Shown piece by piece: positions 49,301 through 59,300 of a stretch of DNA of 64,000 bases. Position 1 is the first letter of the stretch; each line of letters begins with the position of its first letter. The notes beneath the pieces are model-generated. The model was given only the letters and a program-made list of their open reading frames with translations. It was not told the DNA's origin and did no database searches. Where the stretch lies: the NCBI RefSeq assembly GCF_040802235.1, contig NC_133165.1:44343629-44407628 (forward strand), in the 5' to 3' direction. Origin of the DNA: Manis javanica (Eukaryota > Chordata > Mammalia > Pholidota > Manidae). Both the position numbers and the translations under genes were made by a program.

Positions 49301-49732
49301 ATGGGAGCCTCCTCATCCCTCCCTGAAGGTTCACCTCTTGAATGCCTGCTTAAGCATCTGGCTACCCTCTCCCTGACGCCTGATATAAAACCAAAACTTC
49401 TCCGTAAATATTGCTCCCAAGATTGGCCAACATACCCCCTAGACAATAACAACCAATGGCCCGCAGGGGGAACTCTTGATCCTAACATCACTCGCGATCT
49501 TTTTAACTACTGCCAGTGCCTGAAAAAATGGAAGGAGATTCCCTATATTGAAGCTTTCCGCCTCCTCCTCCCCCGCCCCCTCCCAAGTTCTCCTAGCCTG
49601 CAAGCCCCCGCCCCCGCAGAAGCCTCCCGTTCACTCCCTTCCCCTTCTTCTCCTACAACAGCCCTTCTCCCTTCCTCCCCCACCATCTCCTCCCCCATCT
49701 CACCTCCTCCGTCTTCGTCCCCCACAGATTAA
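49301..49732 (+). pseudogene. ERV gag, matrix and proline-rich part
   Basis: ATG at 49301 opens MGASSSLPEG, with Gly2 for myristoylation. A matrix-like domain follows (CLLKHLATLSL, DWPTYPL) and then a Pro/Ser-rich stretch that stops at 49730. Chosen over the in-frame start at 49223 because of the Gly2 and the ggagcc context. The stop separates it from capsid. Confidence 0.8.
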
Positions 49733-49780
49733 GCCTGAGCCTTTCAGCCCCCCCTTTAACTAGGTCCCAGAGGCCTCCTC

Positions 49781-50293
49781 CGTCTTTGCCCTCATCACCT
49801 ATTTCTCCCCTGTTAGGGACCGCCTTTGTCTTCTCACATGTTTGTAGAGAGAATGGGAAAGCACCCTCCCCCATGTCTGAACGCAGCATGGGAAAGCACA
49901 AGCTAAACAAAAACTGGTGCAGTCCTTAGAAGTTATCTATCCACAAAAACATATCTTGCCAAGACTCCTCACTCTGAAAATAGGGAGACCTTAAAGATGT
50001 GTAGAAACACCGCCCCTGCTTCTAGCTATGCCCCTCCCCCACTTGCCGATGTGGCAAGAATAGAAAACAACGCATTCCATAAGCAATTAACTGGAGCCCT
50101 GCTGTAGCTCAATTAGTAGAGCATGAGACTCTTAACCTCAGAGTCATGAATTCAAGCGCAACTAGAGCAGCAGAGGCAAGTAGCTGGGCTGCAGGCTGGC
50201 AACACGTGAGTCTAATTCTATCTTTCTTTATTTTCTTTGCCCCCCTTCCGCACTTCAGGACCTGCTTGAATAGGTGCAGCTAGACCACGTCAC
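49781..50293 (+). other. Foreign-looking insert in gag between direct repeats
   Basis: The gag pieces before (about 49724-49780) and after (about 50294-50352) are imperfect copies of each other. The 500 bases between them do not read as gag and include a tRNA-Lys-like sequence. Confidence 0.5.
50096..50170 (+). tRNA. tRNA-Lys(CUU)-like pseudogene
   Basis: It matches a tRNA-Lys pattern: D arm gtagctcaattagtagagc with a good A box, and anticodon arm TGAGA-CTCTTAA-CCTCA with CTT in the loop and one mismatched pair. The T arm (atgaattcaagcgcaac) and acceptor stem pair badly and the B box is degenerate, so it is a tRNA pseudogene or the head of a tRNA-derived SINE, not a working gene. Confidence 0.6.
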
Positions 50294-50996
50294 TCCCCCA
50301 CAGACTGAGCCAGAACCCTTCAGTCCCCCTCAGACTCAGTCCCGAGAGCCTCCCAAAATTATCGCCCCCCTCCGGGAGGTAGCAAAATCCAAAGGCATTG
50401 TGCGCGTTCACATCCCTTTCTCCTTAGGAGATTTAGCCCAACTAGAGAAACGCCTAAGTTCCTTTTCCACTGATTCCACGACATACATCAGGGAGTTTCA
50501 ATGGACCCTCCAGTCTTACAGCCTCACACATCATGACATTTTCATGCTCCTGGCCAATACTCTCCTCCCTGAAGAGCGTAGACAAGTTTGGGACTTTGCC
50601 CAAATGCACGCTACCGAAACCCACAAGACTGACCCCACCTATCTCCCTGGCCCCACTGCTGTACCTGAACAAGACCCACACTGAGATTATAACACCACCA
50701 TGGGTCTCAGCTCTCGAGATATTTTTGACTCCTGCTTAATAGCAGGTCTAAAAAAAGCAGCTCGTAAAGTAGTCAATTTTCAAAAACTCCAAGACATAAT
50801 TCAAAAGAGAGATGAAACCCCCTCTGAGTTCTTAGACAGACTTACTCAAGCCCTATTACAGTATACCAGCCTGGACCCAGAAACACCTAAAGGAAGACAT
50901 GTCCTTATGACATACTTCCTAGCTCAAAGCTACCCCGACATTAAAGCTAAACTCAAAAAGTTAGAACAGGGCCCCGCTACCCCACAGAGATCCTAA
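50294..50996 (+). pseudogene. ERV gag, capsid, frameshifted
   Basis: The N-terminal capsid is read to a stop at 50682-50684 (REFQWTLQSY, LLANTLLPEERRQ). The C-terminal capsid continues in another frame from about 50700, with the major homology region around IIQKRDETPSEFLDRLTQA. At least one stop/frameshift splits them. Confidence 0.8.
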
Positions 50997-51270
50997 CAGT
51001 GGCCTTTAAAGTCTTCCATAACCGGGAGGAGGAGAAAGAACGCTGTAAACAAAAGGCTGATCAGGCCAATTTCCAGATGTTGGCCCAGCTGATAAAACCA
51101 CAACCTGGGCGCCCCTCTACAAACAAGCCCCCCCCCCCCAGGAGCTTGTTTCAAGTGCGGAAAAGAGGGACATTGGTCAAGGGCGTGTCGCTCCCCCAGA
51201 TCTCCTACCACCCCATGCCCCAGATGCCACAAAAAGGGCCACTGGGGGTCTGATTGCCCAACTACCTGAA
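50997..51270 (+). pseudogene. ERV nucleocapsid with two zinc knuckles
   Basis: Two CCHC knuckles in the same frame: CFKCGKEGHWSRAC at 51147-51188 and CPRCHKKGHWGSDC at 51216-51257. Both keep the C-x2-C-x4-H-x4-C spacing used for RNA packaging. A stop follows, and a frame change separates it from capsid. Confidence 0.85.
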
Positions 51271-51379
51271 GGAGAGGCTGGATGAACAACCCCCATCCTA
51301 AGCCCGCCGTAGTGGGGCTGGCAGAAGAAGATTGACGAGGCCCAGGGGCTTCTCGCCCGACCATTTCCATCACCAAACA

Positions 51380-51605
51380 GGAGCCCAGGGTTACTTTATC
51401 AGTAGACGGTTGCCCCATCTCCTTCCTCCTAGATACAAGAGCCACCTTCTCAGTCTTGCGAGAATACCGGGGCCCTACCATGCCAGCCATTACTCCTATA
51501 GTCGGGGTAGGAGGTAAACAGATTTTCCCATTAAATCCCCCCCCCCTTTTATGCACAATCCTAGATAATCCCATACCTTTCTCCCACTCCTTCCTGGTTA
51601 TGCCC
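51380..51605 (+). pseudogene. ERV protease, active site altered
   Basis: Aspartic protease flap and core sequence, but the active-site triad codons at 51432-51440 read D-T-R where D-T-G is required. A stop lies at 51608. It would be inactive. Confidence 0.75.
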
Positions 51606-51639
51606 TAGTGTCCCATCCCTTTACTAGGACGGAACATCC

Positions 51640-53130
51640 TTTCTCTCCTCCACATTTCCATAACTATATCCACTCCTACAGCCCCCAGTACTCCCTTTCT
51701 GTTGGCCCTCATAGCCGACGACCCTCCTCTACCCAATGAAAGCTCCTGTTCTGTCCTCATACACCCTGTAAATCCCAAAGTTTGGGACATTACAAGCCCC
51801 TCCGTGGCCCTATGTCCCCCTGCCTCTATCAAATTACGTGACCCCTCTCAGTATATCTGTCAGGCCCAATACCCCCTAACCACTTCAGCCCTCATAGGCC
51901 TCCAACCCATCATTCAAGATCTCTTAAACATAAATTACCTCAGACCCACTCACTCCCCATTTAATACACCCATATTAGCTGTTAAAAAAACCAACGGATC
52001 TTTCCACCTTGTCCAAGACCTTCACCTCATCAACATGGCCATTTTCCCTATCAATCCCTTAGTTCCAAATCCATACAGCCTTTTATCGCAGATCCCTGCC
52101 TCAGCATCCCACTTCTCAGTCCTAGATCTCAAAGACCCATTTTTCTATCCCTCTAGACCCCTGCTCCCAAGATTTTTTCATCTTCACCTGGATGGACCCA
52201 TACACAAGACATTCTGAACAACTCACTTGGACAGTTTTGCCACAAAGCTTCCGAGATAGTCCCCATATTTTTAGACAGGTCCTAGCTCAGGACCTCAAAC
52301 AGTTTCATCATGATCACTCCAAGTCCACCTTATTACAATACATGGACAATCTTCTACTCTGCAGTCTCTCATGGGAACAGTCTCAACTTGACACTGCCTC
52401 CCTACTTAACCTTCTAGCTTCCAGAAGTTACCGAGTATCCCCCGTCAAAGCTCAAATCTCTTCCTTTCTGTCACTTACCTCACATTCCTTCTATCTCAAC
52501 AAAGAAAGTCCATTACCTTAGACAGAAAATAGCTCCTCTCTGACCTGCCCATTCCCAAAACCAAGACAGAAATCCTTTCCTTTCTAAGCCTAGCTAGATA
52601 TTTTAGAGCATAGATCCCTAACTTCTCCCTGCTCCCTGTTGGCAAGACCCTTATACGACCTCAGCAAGAGCCCCCCTAAAAAACCATTATCCTCCTCACC
52701 CCGACACTCCTTCATTAAGCTCCGTCAACCCGTTGTGGAAGCCCCAGCTCTCCATCTTCCTGATTTGTCGAAGCCCTTCTCATTATACATTCATGAGAGG
52801 TCCAGTCAAGCTCTAGGAGTCCTAAGCCAATATTATGGCCCATCCTTTGCCCCAGTAGCTTATCTCTCCAAGCAATTAGACCCCACAGTTCAGGGATGGG
52901 CCCCCTGCCTATGAGCATTAGCCGCTAGACAGCTCTTGCAGAAAGAAGCTCATAAACTGACATTCAGGGCGCCCCTTACCATTCTGTCCCCACATCACCT
53001 AAAAGATCTCTTAACCTACAAAAGTTTACAGACTCTCCCTCCCTCCAGACTCCTAACCTTACTGTCCTCTTTCCTCCAAAATCCCGTTCACCCCCTTTGC
53101 CATCCATACCCGAATCATGACTTTTTCCTC
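51640..53130 (+). pseudogene. ERV reverse transcriptase; RNase H and integrase lost
   Basis: RT fingers and palm (51702-52217, NPYSLLSQIPASASHFSVLDL), then the active-site box reading Y-M-D-N at 52339-52350 where Y-x-D-D is needed, then connection sequence (52639-52914, FAPVAYLSKQLDP). Several frameshifts. The sequence then passes to env without any RNase H or integrase core, so about 1.5 kb of pol is missing. Confidence 0.8.
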
Positions 53131-53269
53131 CTTTACTGCTGTCTCACTTTTTTCCCTCATTCCTATTATCTTCCCCACTCCCAGCCTCCTTTGTATGGTG
53201 ATTCAAAGTCAGAGAGACTTACACACAGCATCAAACAAAAGTTACTGCCCTCATTGCCACACCAGACTG

Positions 53270-54800
53270 CCCTCTGAAAAGCTGCTCTGAGCCTTTATAC
53301 CTCCACTTTCCTCCCTCCACCAAAGTGTTCACTAGCAGCTACCCTTATTCTCCCTACCTATGCTTCCTCTATGACCAAAAACAAACCTATTGCAGGCGAT
53401 GGCCAGACACCTACAGGAGATGTCCCTACTGGTCTTGCGCCATTCACTACATGAGTAACTTTCAGTACCCACAGTATTACTCCTCCAACCATTTCATGAA
53501 ATATCCCAACGGTTCATTCTCCTTATCAATCCCAGATCCCTGGGATTCTCGATGGGCTGCCAGAGTCACAGCCTCAGTTTACTACAGGGGTCCTCGACCC
53601 CCCACGGTACCCTTCATATCTCTCGAAAGTATGTTCCCTCTCATTCCCAGATCTCTCAAGTTGCATCAGATAGCAGACATTCCGAAAAAGTCATTATCCA
53701 AACTCTTGATAGCGCCTCTTCATCTTCTTATCCCCACCCCTCTTCCCATTTCTCCTACTCTTCATTACAGCTCATTCAGGACACCACCATCTTTCTCAAC
53801 CACACCCTTTACACAGCCAATTGTTTCTTGTGTGCATCACCACAGCGCCCACTGCTGGCCGCCATGCCCCTTAATATTTCCAACTACTCCTTCCATGCAG
53901 AAAGACAACCCCTCTGCCCTCTGGCAGACGTACCCCTATGGGAACCAGAATACGCAGATAATCTCACCATCCACCACTGTGTAAGCCCAACTCCACCCCC
54001 CTCCAGAGCACTTCACTGCCTCTCTATCTACACCTCTACCTCCGGCTCTAAGACTTTTACGCAACCGGGACACTTCTTTTGGTGTAATAGCAGTCTTTTC
54101 AACTCAGTGCCTCTCAACTGCGATACACCCTGAATTCTCATCACCCTAATCCCACAGTTTACACTTTACAGCATGGCAGAATTTCTTGAGCTCCAACCTC
54201 CCTTGCCCTCGCACACAAAAAGAGCTGCTTTCCTTCCCATCATGGTCAGTAGCTCTTTGATCACCTCAGCCTTTGGGGCAGGGTTTTCAGGAGAAGCCTT
54301 GAGTCACTCTCTATAGGCAGTTAGAAATCTCAACGCCAAACTTGAGGGAGCCCTGACATCCACTGCCGATTCTCTCCAAAGACAGGTCACTTCGCTAGCT
54401 AAAGTCACCCTTCAAAACCAGCGGGCCCTAGAACTGCTTACAGCCGAGAAGGGCGGCACCTGCGTCTTCCTCTGAGAAGAGTTCTGCTATTCCGGCATTG
54501 TAGAAACTAACATTACCAAACTCACCGACCTTGCCTCCAGCCTCCACTCTGCTTCCAATTCCAACCCATTCTCTTCAATACTAACAAACCCCCTCCTCAC
54601 CTAGCTCTGGCCCATTGCACGCTCCATAATAATCATTCTTCTCGCCTGTCTCTTCTTACCCTGTATAATAAAGTTCATCAAATCCCAAGTTGGAAAAATC
54701 TCTAATCAAGCTTTCAACCAGCTTTTACTCAAGAACTACCAGCTTCTGGCCACAGAAGATCCCTCACCCTCACGTGACCTCCTCACCACACGCTGAGATG
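53270..54800 (+). pseudogene. ERV env, disrupted
   Basis: The surface subunit appears in two frames (53325-53640, IPDPWDSRWAARV; then 53640-54133 with a CFLC motif, the CxxC type of gamma-like SU). The TM part (about 54230-54800) shows a Gly-rich fusion peptide, the LQNQRALELLTAEKGG heptad/loop segment with a stop in it, and a membrane anchor (IIIILLACLFLPCIIKF). Several stops make it non-functional. Confidence 0.8.
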
Positions 54801-55081
54801 GACCCCTCTCTCCACTGGAAACTGTTACTGGAAACAATGGCCGCAGACGCCTGGCTCCTGACACCCATATCCTCTTGGCACCATTGGAATCAACAGGTCC
54901 TCAACCTATGGTTACAGGGAACCTTCATTGATTTCCAAACCTGAAGAAGTCCACATCTACTCGTCCTTACTGCGGGGAGTCCTAGCAACCCTTTCCTCCC
55001 AATCCTCAAGCCCTCACTCCCTTCTCCGCCCCTGTTCAGCAGGAAGCAGCCAGAGAGAAAGCAACGTCCACAAGCCCATAG

Positions 55082-55097
55082 AGGAGAAAGGGGGGAA
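55082..55097 (+). other. Polypurine tract
   Basis: aggagaaaggggggaa directly before the 3' LTR, the plus-strand primer site of reverse transcription. Confidence 0.8.
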
Positions 55098-55353
55098 TGA
55101 AGGGCCCCCACCAGTAAGATGGCAAACCTCCGGCTTCTCTTCCGGGGGGGGGGATCCTCAGTTCCCGCCGGCGCCACCTGAAGCCCAATCACCTCTCGCC
55201 CCCCTCCCAATCCCAGCACCTAGCCAACAGCCACCAGCCCCGTAGAAGTGACACCTCAATCAATTCATGCCCCTTCCTATATAACCCAGCACCTTTCCCT
55301 AATAAAGGGAACTCTCCGGTGAATTGCTGCTGTGTGTCGCTCCTTTCCTTTCA
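55098..55353 (+). repeat. 3' LTR of class I provirus
   Basis: 256 bases, differing from the 5' LTR by about four substitutions and a longer G-run near 55145. It lies about 775 bases upstream of the RUSF1 start codon, in the same orientation. Confidence 0.9.
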
Positions 55354-55624
55354 ATGGGAAACTCAAAATTTTTAAAAACTGAAGTGCCCGGGTCTATCTC
55401 AGCCTCACAGAGACTCTGTAAAGGTCTCAGATAAGGTGAGGTGGAGCAAAAGGGCTTTCCAGGTTGACATCCAAGAGGAAGGTGATAGTTTGGGAGAATT
55501 AGAAGTTTCCAGCATGGAGTCACACTGTTGGGAATCCAAGAATGCCAGGCTAAAGATGCAGGATATTTTATTTTTCAATAAAAAGGGAAAGCTTTTGGCA
55601 ACTTTCTATTTTGGAGACAGTACA

Positions 55625-55775
55625 GGCATACCTCAGAGATATTGTGGGTTCAGTTCCAGACCACCGAAGTAAGACAAATATTCCAGTAGCGAGTCAAATA
55701 AATTTTCTGGTTTCCCGGTATACCTAAAAGTTATGTTTACACTATACTGTAGTCTATTAAGTGTGCGATCAACAG
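55625..55775 (+). mobile_element. Tigger1 DNA transposon end
   Basis: It starts caggcatacctcagagatat and continues with the Tigger1 terminal sequence to attaagtgtgcgatc. Only about 150 bases remain. Confidence 0.75.
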
Positions 55776-55779
55776 TTCC

Positions 55780-56330
55780 CTAGGGACGCCCTCTTTTCTT
55801 CTCCGCATAACTGGAAGTTCCAGGTCCTAGGAACACCGGCATTTCCAGGACTCGGCGGGTCATAGGGCCCTCATTGCCACCCCCCCGCCCCCGCCCCCGC
55901 CCCACTACAAAATGCTATAAACAATGGCCGGGACCTGCCCAGGTGTGGTGTCGAAAGCCGGGCAGGAGGTCTCGGAGAGGAAGAGTATAGGTGCTGGGAT
56001 TGACAGGGGAGGAAGCAGAGGCCGGCTGCCCTTTGGCGAGGAATATTGCCTCTCTGCAGCCGCCGTAGCCAAGCCGGAAACGTAGTCGGGCCGTTTTTCT
56101 CGTCGGAAGAGACGGAAGAGATCTGGCATGGCTGAACTCACAAGTGTTGAGGAACCGTTGTGCTCTGAGCAGTTCGGCTCCGGGGCGGCCCGGAGCTGCC
56201 ACGCCGCCGCCGACGGGAGCCTGCAGTGGGAGGCCTGGGGGTGGTGCAAGTGGGGGCTCTCCGGGGCCTTCACAGTGAAACCCGAAAAACAAGATGGGGT
56301 TGAGGGAACCGCTCCCGAGGCCGCCTCACC
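55780..56330 (+). promoter_or_regulatory. CpG-rich RUSF1 promoter and first exon
   Basis: GC- and CpG-dense sequence surrounding the start codon, including a (CCCCCG)n tract at about 55880-55903 (GC boxes, G-quadruplex-prone). No TATA box is evident, as usual for a broadly expressed gene. The transcription start probably lies between 55950 and 56120. Confidence 0.65.
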
Positions 56331-59300
56331 ACTTCTATCTGGTCTCCTGGCTGTGTTCCTGCCGCAGGGTTACCCCGATAGCGTCAGCACAGACTATCTG
56401 CCCTACCAGCTGTGGGATTCTGTGCAGGTCAGCCCGGCTGGCTTGGGGAGGGGGCGGCATATAACCGATGATAAGGGAGACAATGTGGGCCACCTCTCCC
56501 CACTTTACAGACTGGAAACGGAGGTCTAGGAGCGGAGTTATGATACATACCAAGTGACACACCTAGGAGAGCCGACTATAGAGCTTAAACCTCCGTGCTC
56601 CTGCACCTACTCCTCACTCCACTTATTTTCTTTTCCAGGCCTTTGCTTCCAGCCTTTCCGGCTCCCTTGCCACCCACGCAGTCTTGGTGGGTATAGGGGT
56701 GGGGGACGCAAAAGCCTCTGTTTCAGCTGCCACGGCCACCTGGTTGGTGAAAGGTGAGCTGAGCCCTGAAGCCTCACTTAACGCTGCCATCCCTCTGGCC
56801 CCATCATTTTCTTGTGACTTGGAAGCCCAGCACTTCCTTTCTCCTTCTCCCAGTGTCCTGGTCTCTATCTCTGGTCTGTGATGTGTGTGTGGACTCGTGC
56901 CTGATTAGGTCCGGGACCCAAGTTTCCCTAGTGCCAAGAACAGTACCTTGTACCCTTTTTTTAAAAAATGCAGAATTCAAGTCAGTAAATTTTAAAGATT
57001 TTTATTGGCATTATGCAGTAATTAATTAGTTGCCCATCACTGGAATACCCTCATCCCGTGCACCAGCTTTGCAACCTCACTCTATTCCCCATGCATATTG
57101 TTCAGAGCCCCTAAATCATCTAGAGCCCAGATCTAAAGCCCCCTTCCATTTACCCCTAGGCTCTTCCTTGTTCTCACCAGTGCCTCTCTCCTCAGATTCA
57201 ACTGGCATGTTGGGCCGCATCATCTTCGCTTGGTGGAAGGGGTGAGTTTGTCTTCTTGGTCATTAGACTTGGCCACCCTCTCCAGACAGGGATCAAGTCT
57301 GTCTCAGACCTGGCTGTATTTTAGCTCCCCTTCCTACCAGTCTGCAGACGGGAAATTTAGCATTTAACGTCATCAGGGCTAAGGAGTCTTTAGTGATTAC
57401 CCAGTCCAGGCGGCTTGCCCAGGGTCTCCTAGGAGTGAAGCCACAGAGCTGTTGCCATGATCTGATTTGCCTTCAAAAGCACTGATTTGCTGCTCTGCTG
57501 CCCATCATGGGAAAACAGCCACAAGCTCCAAGTGACCTCTGTTTTCTTGTTGAAAGAGAAGCATGAACAAGACAGTGCCTAAGTCAAAAGGAATGGCTTA
57601 TTCCAGAGGCTACTTGGGTGGCTTAGACACTAGGTTGGGTTTTGTTGACCTGATGTGAGGAGTGGGCTTGGGCCCTCAGGTGTCTGTCCCACGTGGAATC
57701 AGCATTACCATTTATCTAGAAGACAGTAAGGATCTCATGCTGCCTACTTCCTCCTCAAGTCAGTATTGAGTGATTAGGACCTCAGGCGTGATTTAGTATC
57801 TGCTATTATTTGGGTTGTGAGGTTCAGTGAAAGAGTTTATGCAAAGTGCTTAGCATGTTGTGTGGTACATAATAAGTGTTCAGTAAACACTCACTGCTGT
57901 TAACAGCTTTGTGCCTCACAAGCTGTCTGTATATCATCTCTAATCCTTAGAAGAACTTGTAGAGTAGGATTGAATGTGAACATTTTACAGGTATGAAGCA
58001 GACTTAAAAGAGGGAAATTAGTCACACAGCTTCTAACTAGTGAGATGGGATTTGAACCTAAAGCCTGTACTCTTTCTACAGTATCAGGCTGCTTTACTAG
58101 GCAGAGCCCTAGACCAGGCCCATATGTTCTAGTCCTGCCTTTGCCAAATATACCCTCAGGAGCTGCCCATGTGTGTCCCATATCCCACGTAGGAATGCCC
58201 CCTTTACCTCCAGGAGACTTTAGATTAAGGGTTTTCTGCAAATTCTGAGCTGGGCTGGGGCTGCAACATCTCCTGACATTGGACTGTTGGAGAAGTGATC
58301 CCCAGGTGTTTGTGCATGGGCCAGAAGTCACTCTGCCTAGCAAAAGAGGCAGCCATCTTCTTACAGAATAGAAATTTCCTAGGCCTGGATGTCAGAGCCT
58401 GGTTCTTCTGGCCTTTTTCCCCCACTTTCCATGTGATTGAAGTCACATTCCCTTTTAGGGCTGGTTATCTGTAACATGCAGGGGTTACACTAAATGTAGT
58501 ATTTACCAGTCCAAAGTATGTGACGCCTTGCTGGATACCCTGGATAAAGCAGGAGGAAGGGGAGGGGAGATGGTAGAGGAACCCAGGATAACCTTTCCTA
58601 AAGGAGAGCTGGAGGGCAGGGAGCACCCAAAAGAAAATTTTTTCTTTGGTGGATCATTCGTTAGTAAGGAGGAAACACTGAGTGACCACCGAAGGTACTC
58701 ACAGCTAATGGTGGCATTTCAGGCAGCAGTGACAGGGTGTTGGGACAGATGTCTGGCTGGGGTGTGAGTTTTGCTGAGCCTTTTGGACCCTACCTCAGCC
58801 TAAAGGATGGCCTGCATTGCCCACAGGATGTGTTTTCTCCTTAATCCAAATTACAATCCAACCTCTCCTCCCCAACAGGAGCAAACTGGACTGTAATGCC
58901 AAGCAGTGGAGGTAAGGAGAGCTGGAACAGGGGAGGAGCATCTTCTATTATGAAGGTCTCTTAACTCTGACTTGGAACCTCTGATTCTTTTCCCCAGGCT
59001 TTTTGCTGACATCCTCAATGATGTAGCCATGTTCCTTGAGATTATGGCTCCCATATACCCAGTGTGTTTCACCATGACCATATGCACCAGCAACCTGGCC
59101 AAGGTAGCCACTTCTGGGGCACTCTACCCGAGATATCTACCTTTTTGGTGCTGGGTGTAGCTTCAGTTGGGGCTCATAGGTGAGGTCCTGGGTCCTGTAT
59201 TCAAGGCACCTCTAGAAGAGTAAAAAAATTCAGATGTTTCTACTTGGACCATATTTTTTTTTATCTTCCTCTAGCCAGACAGCCTCTAGTGCTTAATAGT

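Larger units (their letters stand above)
48406..55353 (+). mobile_element. Class I (gamma-like, tRNA-Phe primer) provirus
   Basis: Short LTRs (48406-48654, 55098-55353) begin TGAAGGG and end TTTCA. ATGGG (48401-48405 and 55354-55358) flanks both ends as a 5-bp target duplication. The primer site equals the complement of the tRNA-Phe 3' end. gag, pro, part of pol and env follow in order, but RNase H and integrase are deleted and every gene has stops or frameshifts. The LTRs differ by about four substitutions plus a G-run length change. Confidence 0.9.

Noticed and set aside
50096-50170. A working tRNA-Lys gene
   Set aside because: T arm and acceptor stem do not pair, and the B box is degenerate. 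It was kept only as a tRNA-like pseudogene.
56554-57245. Separate small genes within RUSF1 introns 1-3
   Set aside because: These open frames overlap RUSF1 exons 2 and 3 or read through splice sites. The spliced reading matches RUSF1 exactly.
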